This document shows, piece after piece, positions 5,836 through 14,127 of a stretch of 23,381 bases of DNA. The notes under the pieces are model-generated. The model was not told where the DNA came from and ran no database searches. It saw nothing but the letters and a program-made list of their open reading frames with translations. Location: assembly GCA_031411235.1 (NCBI GenBank), contig JANOAR010000187.1:1-23381 (forward strand). The letters run 5' to 3'. Each line of letters starts with the position of its first letter. The first letter of the stretch is position 1. This DNA is from JANOAR01 sp031411235 (lineage in GTDB: Bacteria > Verrucomicrobiota > Verrucomicrobiia > Verrucomicrobiales > Verrucomicrobiaceae). The translations under genes were made by a program, and so were the position numbers.

Positions 5836-7275
5836 ATGCCCGCAGCCGTTCCCGAAGTCACCACCCGATTGATGCTTGTCGATGCCGACAGTGACTTTCT
5901 CGCTTGGGCTACGTCCCACCTTAAAGCGCCTGGTGTCGTGATCGATACTTTCCAAAAGGCTGACGACGCCGTCACGGCTTACCAAAAAAATAAAGCCGAC
6001 CTCGTACTCGTCGAGGTGCGTCTAGGTGGCACAAATGGCATAGAGCTGCTGAAGAAGCTGCGCCAGATCAATCCCAACGCCATGGTCATCCTGACCAGCG
6101 CTACGGCGGGCACCAGCCACGTCATCGAAGCGATGCGACTGGGGGCGTATGATTTCATGCCGAAGGAAAAGCTCACGTATGAGCTGCGTGTCGTGGTGGA
6201 GAGTGCGCTGCGCGCCGTGGAAGCTCGGCGAGTGACGCTGGCGACGACGATCGAGACGCCGACGGATAGTATTCAAGAGACCATCATCGGTCGCAGCGGC
6301 GCGATGCAGGAGGTCTTCAAGCTCATCGGTCGCGTGTCCCGCTCAGACGCGCCGGTGATGATCACTGGCGAGAGTGGCTGTGGGAAGGAACTAGTCGCCC
6401 GCGCAGTGCATAAATTTAGCCCGAGAGCCCCGAAGGAGTTTGTGGCGATCAATGTCACGGCGATCCCCGACAACTTGCTGGAGAGCGAGATTTTTGGTCA
6501 CGAGAAAGGCAGCTTCACCGGGGCGATGACGCAGCGCATGGGCCGCTTCGAGCAGTGTGATGGTGGCACCCTGTTCCTCGACGAGATCGGCGACATGCCG
6601 CTGAATGTGCAGAGCAAGCTGCTGCGCGTGCTCCAGGAGGGTGAATTCAGCCGCGTGGGTGGGAATACCACGGTGAAGGTGGACACTCGCGTCCTCGCCG
6701 CGACGAATAAGAACCTCGAAGCCGAAGTCGAGGCTGGCACCTTCCGCGAGGATTTGTTTTACCGGCTCAATGTGGTGCGCATCCACATCCCGCCGCTGCG
6801 CGAGCGGCGCGACGATGTGCGGCAGTTGGCGGAGTTTTTCCTGGCTCGCACCAGCACTCGCAAGCGCGGGCCGCAGATGCGTTTCTCCGAGGACGCGCTC
6901 TCGATGCTGGAGGCCTATGACTGGCCCGGCAATGTGCGTGAACTGGAGAATACCCTGCAACGCGCCTGCGCCCTCTCGAATACGGATGTGCTGCTGCCTT
7001 CCGACATTCCGCTGGGGAGCAGCGGCAGCCGCTTCAGCGGACCGGTGACGAATGTCAATCGGATGCGCGACGCGCTGACCATGCTGCTCCACGCCGCCCA
7101 GGATGCCCCCGACATCGAGCTGCTGCCCTGGGTGCAAAAGGAACTGAGCAAGCTCGCGCTGCGACAGTTTGCCGATGACCTGCCTCGCACCGCGAAATTC
7201 CTTGGTGTGGCTGATCTCGAGGTCACGCGGCTCACTGCCAAGGCTGAGAAAAAGCTGGTTAAAAAAGCCAGCTAA
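5836..7275 (+). CDS. Sigma-54-dependent transcriptional activator with degenerate receiver domain
   Basis: NtrC-type activator of 479 residues from the ATG at 5836; an in-frame start at 5743 would add an untypical 31-residue tail. Residues 10-125 form a receiver domain, 150-375 the AAA+ domain that remodels sigma-54 polymerase, and the end a weak Fis-like HTH (TAKFLGVADLEVTRLTAKAE). Walker A is GESGCGKE (178-185), the sigma-54 contact loop is GSFTGA (225-230, Ser in place of the usual Ala) and Walker B is GGTLFLDE (243-250). In the receiver the phosphoacceptor Asp is replaced by Glu (LVLVEVRLGG, E60) and one of the acidic pair is Ala (VDAD, A17), while T87 and K110 are kept. It therefore probably cannot be phosphorylated and may be constitutively active or controlled another way. 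No histidine kinase gene is adjacent. Confidence 0.93.
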   Translation: MPAAVPEVTTRLMLVDADSDFLAWATSHLKAPGVVIDTFQKADDAVTAYQKNKADLVLVEVRLGGTNGIELLKKLRQINPNAMVILTSATAGTSHVIEAMRLGAYDFMPKEKLTYELRVVVESALRAVEARRVTLATTIETPTDSIQETIIGRSGAMQEVFKLIGRVSRSDAPVMITGESGCGKELVARAVHKFSPRAPKEFVAINVTAIPDNLLESEIFGHEKGSFTGAMTQRMGRFEQCDGGTLFLDEIGDMPLNVQSKLLRVLQEGEFSRVGGNTTVKVDTRVLAATNKNLEAEVEAGTFREDLFYRLNVVRIHIPPLRERRDDVRQLAEFFLARTSTRKRGPQMRFSEDALSMLEAYDWPGNVRELENTLQRACALSNTDVLLPSDIPLGSSGSRFSGPVTNVNRMRDALTMLLHAAQDAPDIELLPWVQKELSKLALRQFADDLPRTAKFLGVADLEVTRLTAKAEKKLVKKAS

Positions 7276-7362
7276 AAGCCCCTCACACTGATCCACTGGC
7301 TTGGTTCGCTTGGAAGCTCTGCTTGCAGCCCAGGCGTGTGGCTTCTAAAGGCTGCCTCCCCC

Positions 7363-8256
7363 ATGCCTCAGATCGTCACCTCGCCACAGCTTCTTCTCGC
7401 CAACGAATGGCAGGACTACCAACTCCTCGATGCTGGCGATGGCATGAAATGCGAGCGCTGGGGCGACTTCACCCTGGTGCGGCCTGACCCGCAGATCATC
7501 TGGCCAAGGGCCAATGGCAAGCCGTGGAGCGGTTGGGATGCCTGCTACCATCGCAGTGAAAAGGGCGGCGGACGCTGGGAGTATCGGCGCGAACTGCCGG
7601 AGCAGTGGACGGTGCGTTACCGCGATATGAAGTTCATCATCAGCCCCACGAGCTTCAAACACACGGGCCTGTTCCCCGAACAAGCGGTGAACTGGGACTG
7701 GTGCGCGACGAAGATCAAAGCGGCGCGTGCCACCGGGCGCGAGGTGAATGTGCTGAACCTCTTTGGCTACACGGGCGGAGCCAGTGTGGCGGCTGCGGCG
7801 GCGGGTGCGCAGGTCTGCCATGTGGACTCGGCGAAGGGCATGGTGGAGTGGTGCGCGGATAACGTGATCGCCAGTGGCATGGAGCGCAGCGCGGTGCGCT
7901 ACATCGTCGATGATTGCCTGAAATTTGTACGCCGCGAGGTGAAGCGAGGCCGTCGCTACGAGGCACTCATCATGGATCCACCGAGCTATGGGCGCGGAGC
8001 CAATGGCGAGATGTGGAAGCTGGAGACGCACCTCTGGCCGCTGCTGCAAGAGTGCCGCGCCGTGCTCGTGGAGGAGCCGCTGTTTATGCTGGTGAATGCC
8101 TACACCACAGGCCTGTCGCCGACGGTACTGGCGAATCTCTTGGCGATCCTACTGGCGGATAAAGCAGGCCAGGTGACGACTGGCGAAGTGGGGCTACCCA
8201 TCCAAGCCGATGGCAAGGTGCTGCCTTGCGGTATCTATGGCCGCTGGGAGGCGTAG
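7363..8256 (+). CDS. RlmI/RlmK-like SAM-dependent methyltransferase
   Basis: Class I SAM-dependent methyltransferase of 297 residues from the ATG at 7363; the in-frame upstream start at 7336 adds nine residues without support. SAM-binding motif I is LNLFGYTGGASVAAAAAGA, followed by an acidic motif II (CHVDSAKGMVEW); the catalytic motif IV is MDPPSYGRG. This arrangement matches the RlmI/RlmK/RlmL group, which methylate 23S rRNA. It lacks the N-terminal PUA domain of RlmI, and its first 100 residues are instead a strand-rich region with many Trp. The exact target nucleotide cannot be given. It lies between the sigma-54 activator and the photolyase, all in the same direction but with gaps of 66-87 bases. 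Confidence 0.85.
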   Translation: MPQIVTSPQLLLANEWQDYQLLDAGDGMKCERWGDFTLVRPDPQIIWPRANGKPWSGWDACYHRSEKGGGRWEYRRELPEQWTVRYRDMKFIISPTSFKHTGLFPEQAVNWDWCATKIKAARATGREVNVLNLFGYTGGASVAAAAAGAQVCHVDSAKGMVEWCADNVIASGMERSAVRYIVDDCLKFVRREVKRGRRYEALIMDPPSYGRGANGEMWKLETHLWPLLQECRAVLVEEPLFMLVNAYTTGLSPTVLANLLAILLADKAGQVTTGEVGLPIQADGKVLPCGIYGRWEA

Positions 8257-8321
8257 CCCGCGCACCTGAAAATGCGCCGTAGCCACGCACCCACAGCGAC
8301 GCCACGCGCGTAGCCCTCGCC

Positions 8322-9731
8322 ATGCCAAGCACCGTCATTTACTGGGTTCGCAGGGACTTCCGACTCACCGACAACTCCGCGCTGCACGCGGCAGCTAGCC
8401 AGGCGGCACAGGTGATCCCCGTGCATGTGCTGAGCCAATGGCGCGGTGAGCATGATTGGACGGGGGCCAAGCGGCAGCAGTTTCTCTGCGGTTGTATTGC
8501 CTCGATGGCGAAGAACCTGGAGGCCATTGGCTCGCGCTTGATCCTTCGCGCAGGCCTCGCAGTGGATGAGTTGGAAAAGTTGGCGCGTGAAACCCAGGCC
8601 GAGGCGATTCATTTCAACGCGGTGCCTGATCCTTTTGGCAAAGCGATGGAGACGCGCGTGCAGGCCATGTGCGAGCGGCTTGGCATCGCTTGTGTTAGCC
8701 ACCAAGATGTCGTGCTGCACGGTGCGAATGAGGTGCTCACGGGCGATGGGCGGCCCTACCGAGTGTTCACCCCCTATGCACGCAATTGGCTGGCCCTGCC
8801 AAAGGCGGCGGCGCTGCCACGCGTGCGTTCACTTGGCCCAGCCGCAGCGGCTTCGATCTCCTCGCTCGCTCTGCCAACGCTGGAACACTGGGCGCTATCG
8901 CTGCCCGGCGAGGTGCAGCTTCTACAAGCGGGGGAACGTGCGGCGCAGCAGCGAATGCAGGCGTTCATCAGCGGTGGCGGCTTATCAAATTATGGGACGC
9001 ATCGCGATCTGCCAGCAGGAGGGCATAACTCCAGCTTGAGCCAGGATTTACGCTTTGGGTTGGTTGGGATTCGCGAGTTGTACCATTGCTGCCAAGCCGT
9101 TGCGCAAGCGATGCCGAGCACAGCGAGTTCGGTGCTGACCTTCACCAAGGAGCTGGCGTGGCGAGAGTTTTATATGGCCTTGCTACACTTTCACCCCCGA
9201 GTGCTGGAAACGAACTTCAACGCGGACTTCGACAACGTCGAGTGGCCGGGCAGCGATGCCCACTTCGAGGCCTGGGCGACCGCTCGCACAGGCTTCCCCA
9301 TCGTCGATGCCGGGATGCGGCAACTGCTCGCGACGGGACTGATGCACAATCGCGTGCGGATGATCGTGGCGATGTTTCTGACCAAGGATTTGCACTGCCA
9401 CTGGCTGCGTGGCGAGCAGTTCTTCCACCAGCATCTGCTGGATGCGGAGATCGCTTCCAACAATGGCGGCTGGCAGTGGAGCGCTGGCACGGGAGCGGAT
9501 GCGGCTCCGTATTTTCGGATTCAAAATCCGTGGACGCAGACGCAGCGATTCGATGCTGAGGGTCGTTACATTCGCCAGTGGTTGCCCGAGTTAGCCGGGG
9601 TGGCGACAGAGCGTTTTTTTGAACCACCCAAAGATGGGCGGACACTGGCTCCGGGGTATCCCCTGCCCATAGTGGAGCATGGTGCCGAACGAGCGAGGAC
9701 GCTGGCGAGATTCAAGATAGGGCGAGGGTGA
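8322..9731 (+). CDS. phr: Deoxyribodipyrimidine photolyase (class I CPD type)
   Basis: A 469-residue flavoprotein that uses blue light to split cyclobutane pyrimidine dimers. The N-terminal alpha/beta antenna domain begins IYWVRRDFRLTDNSALHAA. The C-terminal FAD domain contains the motifs NSSLSQDLRFGLVGIRELYH, TGFPIVDAGMRQL, MHNRVRMIVAMFLTKDL and NNGGWQWSAGTGADAAPYF. Aligned to E. coli photolyase, the electron-transfer Trp triad is W308, W361 and W384, all present, and the Asn of NNGGWQW that contacts FAD is kept. Length is the family norm. The antenna cofactor cannot be told from sequence alone. It converges on proC with 24 bases between stop codons and a shared hairpin. Confidence 0.95.
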   Translation: MPSTVIYWVRRDFRLTDNSALHAAASQAAQVIPVHVLSQWRGEHDWTGAKRQQFLCGCIASMAKNLEAIGSRLILRAGLAVDELEKLARETQAEAIHFNAVPDPFGKAMETRVQAMCERLGIACVSHQDVVLHGANEVLTGDGRPYRVFTPYARNWLALPKAAALPRVRSLGPAAAASISSLALPTLEHWALSLPGEVQLLQAGERAAQQRMQAFISGGGLSNYGTHRDLPAGGHNSSLSQDLRFGLVGIRELYHCCQAVAQAMPSTASSVLTFTKELAWREFYMALLHFHPRVLETNFNADFDNVEWPGSDAHFEAWATARTGFPIVDAGMRQLLATGLMHNRVRMIVAMFLTKDLHCHWLRGEQFFHQHLLDAEIASNNGGWQWSAGTGADAAPYFRIQNPWTQTQRFDAEGRYIRQWLPELAGVATERFFEPPKDGRTLAPGYPLPIVEHGAERARTLARFKIGRG

Positions 9732-9733
9732 GA

Positions 9734-9764
9734 AGCAGGGCACTTCCTGCCCTTGCTACTTTTT
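9734..9764. terminator. Shared terminator between phr and proC
   Basis: AGCAGGGCA at 9734-9742 and TGCCCTTGCT at 9748-9757 form a stem with one bulged T and a five-base loop CTTCC, followed by TTTTT at 9760-9764. This is a good rho-independent terminator for phr. It overlaps the last codons and stop of proC, so as a terminator in the other direction it would be weak. Confidence 0.65.
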
Positions 9765-10556
9765 GCCCATGGCCTGGGCCTTCTCGGTGGCGCAGCGCAC
9801 GGCCTGGATCAAGGCATGGCGCAGGCCATGTTTCTCCAGTTGCTCGAGCCCCACAATGGTGGTGCCACCAGGGCTGGTGACTTCATCGCGCAGAGTGCCC
9901 GTGTGTTTCCCCGTTTCGAGCACCATCTGTGCCGCACCCGCGAGGGTCTGCGCCGCGAGGCGTATCGCCGTCGCACGCGGCAGGCCCATCAAGACGCCGC
10001 CATCGGCTAAAGCTTCGATGATGGTGTAAACATACGCCGGGCCGCTACCGCTGAGGCCCGTCACGGCATCGAGGAGTTTTTCGGGGACTTCATCGGCGGT
10101 GCCTACGGCTCCCAGGATAGCTAGCGCCGTCGCAGCATCGGCAGCGGTGGCGGTGCTGCCTCGAGAAAAAGCTGCCGCCCCTGTGCCCACGAGTGCCGGG
10201 GTATTCGGCATGGAACGGATGACTCGCTGCTCGGCTCCCAACCAAGATTCCAAGTCTGCGAGGGTGAGCCCAGCGGCGATGGAGAGGTGCAGGCGCGAGC
10301 CTTTGACCTTCGCCAGCGACTCGCAGAGCGCACGCATGTCATTGGGCTTTACCGCGAGGATGATGACGTCGGACTGCTTCGCGAGAGCATCCGTGCTCAC
10401 GACTTCAGCGCTCTCGCCGAGGGTCTTTGCCAGGCCCTGTGCCGAGGCTTCATACACATCGTTGAGCCACAGACGCGAGTCTGGGGCGAGGGTCTTGGCC
10501 ACGCCTTGCAGCAATGCGCTGCCCATTTTTCCACAACCAATGAGTCCGATATTCAT
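9756..10556 (-). CDS. proC: Pyrroline-5-carboxylate reductase
   Basis: ProC makes L-proline from pyrroline-5-carboxylate with NAD(P)H, the last step of proline synthesis in the cytoplasm. The 266-residue protein has the usual length. It begins with the Rossmann motif MNIGLIGCGKMGSALL, has VILAVKPNDM and RSMPNTPALVGTGAAAF of the cofactor domain, the dimer helix around LSGSGPAYVYTIIEALADGG, and the family signature LRDEVTSPGGTTIVGLEQLE near the C-terminus. The start is unambiguous because the Rossmann strand begins at residue 2. It is transcribed convergently to phr and divergently from the DUF5722 gene, and is a single-gene unit. Confidence 0.97.
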   Translation of the reverse strand: MNIGLIGCGKMGSALLQGVAKTLAPDSRLWLNDVYEASAQGLAKTLGESAEVVSTDALAKQSDVIILAVKPNDMRALCESLAKVKGSRLHLSIAAGLTLADLESWLGAEQRVIRSMPNTPALVGTGAAAFSRGSTATAADAATALAILGAVGTADEVPEKLLDAVTGLSGSGPAYVYTIIEALADGGVLMGLPRATAIRLAAQTLAGAAQMVLETGKHTGTLRDEVTSPGGTTIVGLEQLEKHGLRHALIQAVRCATEKAQAMGKK

Positions 10557-10608
10557 GTCGCTGGATCATGGGCGTGGGAGGGCGTGTGGCAAGAGATTCA
10601 AATTCCTG

Positions 10609-10635
10609 AAATCCGAATTCCCGAAGCACGGATTT
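10609..10635. promoter_or_regulatory. Inverted repeat in the proC / DUF5722 divergent region
   Basis: AAATCCG at 10609-10615 and CGGATTT at 10629-10635 are perfect complements separated by 13 bases, in the 99-base gap between the divergent proC and DUF5722 genes. It could be an operator or a short hairpin. No clear -10/-35 pair was found for either gene. Confidence 0.3.
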
Positions 10636-10655
10636 GCGAGTTTGCTCCGCGCTCC

Positions 10656-11951
10656 ATGAATCCCTTTACTCTCGCTCTGTTCGCTAGCCTCTGTTTTGTT
10701 TCGCTCCAACTCAGCGCCCAGTCGCCCGATGCGACGCCCTTTCCCACGCCGACCACCATCAAAGGCCTGCAAGTGCAGATGGTCGATGATGCCATCGCGC
10801 TGGGTGTCCAGCACGCGGGAGTGAACCTGAGCCTGGGGGCGCTGATGGATCTGGAGAAGAAGCCCGGCAACCCACGCTGGCTCTGCGAGGGCGAGGAGTT
10901 TGCCTTCGATGAAAAATACCTGCGTGCGATGGATGCCCAGGTCAAGCCGCTCAGCGACTCGGGGGCGCTGGTGTATCTGATCGTGCTCGCTTACCCGACG
11001 AAGAACCCAGCGAAGGACGCCCTACTCGTCCATGCCAACGCTCGCGCGGATGGCAAATACAGTGTGGCGGCCTTCAACACCGCCACACCTGCGGGTTCTC
11101 GCTGGCTGCGAGCCGTGAGCGAATTCCTCGCGGCTCGCTGGAGTGGTGCGCAACCTGAGCATGGGCGCGTGTGGGGGTGGATCGTGGGCAATGAAGTGAA
11201 CTCGCACTGGCTGTGGTATAACCTGGGAAAAATGCCCTTGGCCGAGGCCGCGAGCGAGCACGAACGCGCCTTCCGCATCCTGCACCAGAGCGTCCGCAAA
11301 GCCTCGCTGAACGCCCGCCTGTACCTTTCTCTCGATCATCATTGGACGGCCTCCATGCCAGGCATCAGCGCCGCCGAGGCGACGCCGGGCCGCGACTATC
11401 TCGATGCCTTTGCGCGAGTGGTGCGCGAGCGCGGCGACTTCGACTGGCACGTCGCGCACCACCCTTATCCAGATGATCTCGGCAACCCGCGAACGTGGCT
11501 AGACAAGGCCGCACCGCCTGATGACACCGCGCCGCATGTGACGTTTAAAAACCTCGAAGTCCTCGCCCAGCATCTCTCGCGACCTGAGCTGCTGTGGCAG
11601 GGCAAGCCACGGCGAGTGATCCTCAGCGAGCAGGGATTTCACACCTTGCTCACGCCCGAGGGCGAGCGTTTGCAGGCAGCGGCATATGCCTACGCCTGGG
11701 AGAAATGTCTGCGCGTGCCACTCGTCGATGCCTTCATTTATCATCGTCATGTGGATCATGCTCACGAGGGCGGCCTGCGGCTGGGCCTCTGGCGCAATGC
11801 TCCCAACAGCGTCTCTACCCCGCACAGCAAGAAGTTGATCTATACCTTGTTTCAAAAAGCAGGCACCAAGGAATGGCGAGAGGCCGCCAGTTTTGCCCTA
11901 ACCATCACGGGCTTGAAGAGCTGGGATGAACTGGCAGCGTGGAAGCCATAG
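10656..11951 (+). CDS. Secreted DUF5722 family protein (glycoside-hydrolase-like TIM barrel)
   Basis: A 431-residue protein from the ATG at 10656; the open frame extends upstream to 10287 but there overlaps proC on the other strand. A signal peptide is clear: MNPFTLALFASLCFVSLQLSAQS with cleavage likely after SAQ or LSA. The rest resembles DUF5722, a TIM-barrel family related to clan GH-A glycoside hydrolases. Two glutamates sit in the expected places: WIVGNEVNSHW (E180, acid/base) and VILSEQGFHT (E325, nucleophile), with DFDWHVAHHPYP between them as in barrel strand motifs. The substrate is unknown; polysaccharide breakdown would fit a heterotroph of this group. It is monocistronic. Confidence 0.75.
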   Translation: MNPFTLALFASLCFVSLQLSAQSPDATPFPTPTTIKGLQVQMVDDAIALGVQHAGVNLSLGALMDLEKKPGNPRWLCEGEEFAFDEKYLRAMDAQVKPLSDSGALVYLIVLAYPTKNPAKDALLVHANARADGKYSVAAFNTATPAGSRWLRAVSEFLAARWSGAQPEHGRVWGWIVGNEVNSHWLWYNLGKMPLAEAASEHERAFRILHQSVRKASLNARLYLSLDHHWTASMPGISAAEATPGRDYLDAFARVVRERGDFDWHVAHHPYPDDLGNPRTWLDKAAPPDDTAPHVTFKNLEVLAQHLSRPELLWQGKPRRVILSEQGFHTLLTPEGERLQAAAYAYAWEKCLRVPLVDAFIYHRHVDHAHEGGLRLGLWRNAPNSVSTPHSKKLIYTLFQKAGTKEWREAASFALTITGLKSWDELAAWKP

Positions 11952-12012
11952 CCCAGCCAAAGGAGCGAGGGTGAGAGGCGCGATCTTGTTTTCGATACCG
12001 CGATTTTCGCTC

Positions 12013-12042
12013 TTGTCGCCATCACCCCAATCCGCTTAAACT
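12013..12042 (+). promoter_or_regulatory. Putative promoter of the GYF_2 gene, possibly leaderless
   Basis: TTGTCG at 12013-12018 is followed after 18 bases by TAAACT at 12037-12042, the same -10 hexamer as in the Panacea promoter candidate. Only seven bases separate it from the ATG at 12050, so transcription would start at or next to the start codon. Confidence 0.35.
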
Positions 12043-12049
12043 GTCCAAC

Positions 12050-12604
12050 ATGGCAACTCAGGATTGGTATCTACTCAAGGCGCAGGATCGCGAAGTCTAT
12101 GGCCCCATCAAGCTCGACCAGCTACAAGCCTGGGCCGCTGAGGCTAAGATCGCGCCACTCGACAAGGTCTCGAATGACAGCAAGCAGACGTGGTCGCGAG
12201 CGCCCATGGTGGCCGAGTTGCAGATGGACTGGCTCATCGAGATGCCCGACAACTACCTCTACGGCCCCACTTCGGTAGGCACCATCCAGGAGTTCCTCGC
12301 CACGGGCGAGATCGACGGTAACGTCACGGTGATCAACTGCCTCGAAGGCACCAGCACTCGCCTCAGCGAGATGCCCTTCTTTAGCTCCAGCCCGCACCAA
12401 GCTCGCAGCGCGGATACCATGCATCATGGCACGTCGTTGCCCGAGTCCTCTGAGACAGGTGATGTCTCATTCCACCTCCGTCAGCGCATCCATCGCATGG
12501 AGCGTCAGGTGATGGAATTGCAGCGCGATCTCGGCCTCTCCCACGAGCGGTTGAGCAGCCTGCGCCAGCAATTTATCGAGGCCACAGGACGCGAGCCTCT
12601 TTAG
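12050..12604 (+). CDS. GYF_2 domain protein with C-terminal coiled coil
   Basis: A 184-residue protein with two tandem GYF_2-like modules. The first is WYLLKAQDREVYGPIKLDQLQAW at residues 6-28, ending in SNDSKQTWSRAPMVAEL; the second begins NYLYGPTSVGTIQEFLATGEI near residue 69. GYF_2 modules are adaptor domains that usually bind proline-rich peptides and are often attached to membrane proteins, but this protein has no membrane segment. Residues about 140-175 (LRQRIHRMERQVMELQRDLGLSHERL) form a likely coiled coil, so it may oligomerise. It is convergent with the ceramidase-like gene and has no operon partner. Its role is unknown. Confidence 0.7.
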   Translation: MATQDWYLLKAQDREVYGPIKLDQLQAWAAEAKIAPLDKVSNDSKQTWSRAPMVAELQMDWLIEMPDNYLYGPTSVGTIQEFLATGEIDGNVTVINCLEGTSTRLSEMPFFSSSPHQARSADTMHHGTSLPESSETGDVSFHLRQRIHRMERQVMELQRDLGLSHERLSSLRQQFIEATGREPL

Positions 12605-12617
12605 CCGAACAGCGGAT

Positions 12618-12639
12618 GGGGGAGGCTCACAGCCCCTTT
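12618..12639. terminator. Weak hairpin between convergent GYF_2 and ceramidase-like genes
   Basis: GGCT-CAC-AGCC (12624-12634) extended by GG/CC pairs across a bulged A gives a G/C-rich hairpin followed by TTTAAAA. It overlaps the stop codon of the minus-strand gene. The T-tract is short, so termination is only possible. Confidence 0.3.
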
Positions 12640-14123
12640 AAAACCTCCAGCGCTTTGGCTTCAAAAATAGCCTGCCACTCCGGTGCCACGAGCGAGTCAC
12701 AGTCCTCCTGCGCGTAGCCGCTGTTGTTGCGCTGGGTCACGCTGGGCAGGTAGTAGATGTAACCGTTGGTGTAGCCCGAGACAAAGGCATGGGCGTCGCT
12801 CGCTGCCTTCTTGATGTTGAGGCCGATCTGCACCGTCAGCTCGCCGGGGAATGTCACCAGCTTGAAGTTGCCGATGCGCAGACCACACACCTCGACATCG
12901 AGCGTGGATTTGCCTGCGGCTTTGGTTTCAGCGAGATGTTTCTTCAACAGTGCGAGGTTGGTATTCAAGCGAGTCAGTTGCTCCATCATCGCGATGTTTT
13001 GCAGATAAGCCTCCACGCTCGCGCGGTTATCCGCATCGAGCTGCGATAGCGCCTTTTTTTCAAGCGCCTGATCGTGCAGGTAACTCTGCGCATAGTGTGA
13101 GGGAAAGTCCGGCGAGAGCTTCTGCTCGATCAACAGCGGTAGGAATGTCTTGAAGTTGATGTTCGTGGGTTTCAGCGCAGCGAGCAGTTTCGTCTGCTCT
13201 GTCTCTATCCTCGCAATGCGGCGTTCGTAGTCCACGGCGCGTGGGATTGAGATGACTTCGTTGCTTACCTTCAAGGCACCGCCCGCCTTCGTTTCGAGCT
13301 TCCGCGCCGCGTCCAACACACTGGCCCCGAGCATCGTCCCCAGCGGCTCCGCATCGGCTGGCCGATTCACCTCTTTGTAGCGCACTGGATTGATGTCGCC
13401 GCCACAGCCCTGCACAAAAAACGCCAGCGCACCGCCACCGAGCGACGACTCAATGACCTTTGAAGCAAAGCCAGGATAGTCCGCCGAGTTGCCCTTGCTC
13501 GGCGGGTTCATGATCGGATGACAGGCGAAGTGGTAGAGCACCGCCAATGGCTGGCCATCCTCGCGATCCAGACGCAGCGGGCCAATCTGCGGGTCTATCG
13601 GCCCCACGCTCGCCACATCCTCATCACACGGCATTGAGTAGGCCCGACGCATATCCACCTCGCTGCCATCCTTTAAGGTGAGCCGTCGGTTCTCGCTAAT
13701 CCTGTCCTCATGCCCGACACCCGCGCCCACTTTGACGGGCACCAGATTCTTGGCCGCCTCCTTCACGACCTGCACCACCAGCGCTGCGGTGTCACCACGT
13801 ACGACGCCGTGGCAGTGGCTCGCATTGATCACCACGCTGGAAGGCGCAATACCCAACTCCTTTTGCAAAGCACTGCGCAACGTCGCCATGAACCCATTGC
13901 CAATGCGCCCGATCCCCTCAATCGCCACTGCATCCACCGTGATGAGCACCACCATCATGTGGTCGTTTTTCAAAACTAGAGCCTTCGCAAAACAAGGATC
14001 ATTCACGAGCGCAACCGTGCGATCCGTGATGTCGATCCTCGCCACGCCAGCTCGCAACTCAGCCGCGTAAAGCGAGGCCGTGATGAACAAAAAAGCGCAA
14101 AGAAGGGCGAGGTAAATCTTCAT
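12627..14123 (-). CDS. Secreted neutral/alkaline ceramidase-family protein, catalytic Ser replaced
   Basis: A 498-residue protein from the ATG at 14123; a longer ORF to 14165 would put 14 charged residues before the signal peptide MKIYLALLCAFLFITASLYAAEL. The mature N-terminus AGVARIDITDR is typical of the neutral/alkaline non-lysosomal ceramidase domain. Probable zinc ligands are H103 and H105 (NASHCHG) and H202 (YHFACHPI). In true ceramidases the nucleophile is the Ser of GDVSPN; here the block is QGCGGDINP, with Asn245 at that place, as in many planctomycete and verrucomicrobial relatives. It is therefore probably a hydrolase of the same fold with a different substrate, or not a ceramidase at all. 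It starts 4 bases after the stop of the TPR gene, so the two are coupled. Confidence 0.85.
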   Translation of the reverse strand: MKIYLALLCAFLFITASLYAAELRAGVARIDITDRTVALVNDPCFAKALVLKNDHMMVVLITVDAVAIEGIGRIGNGFMATLRSALQKELGIAPSSVVINASHCHGVVRGDTAALVVQVVKEAAKNLVPVKVGAGVGHEDRISENRRLTLKDGSEVDMRRAYSMPCDEDVASVGPIDPQIGPLRLDREDGQPLAVLYHFACHPIMNPPSKGNSADYPGFASKVIESSLGGGALAFFVQGCGGDINPVRYKEVNRPADAEPLGTMLGASVLDAARKLETKAGGALKVSNEVISIPRAVDYERRIARIETEQTKLLAALKPTNINFKTFLPLLIEQKLSPDFPSHYAQSYLHDQALEKKALSQLDADNRASVEAYLQNIAMMEQLTRLNTNLALLKKHLAETKAAGKSTLDVEVCGLRIGNFKLVTFPGELTVQIGLNIKKAASDAHAFVSGYTNGYIYYLPSVTQRNNSGYAQEDCDSLVAPEWQAIFEAKALEVLKGL

Positions 14124-14127
14124 AGTG

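Noticed and set aside
6391..7296. 301-codon minus-strand open frame opposite the sigma-54 activator
   Set aside because: Fully covered by the AAA+ domain on the plus strand; no motif in the antisense product.
7345..8049. 234-codon minus-strand open frame opposite the methyltransferase
   Set aside because: Shadow of a gene with clear SAM-binding and DPPSY motifs.
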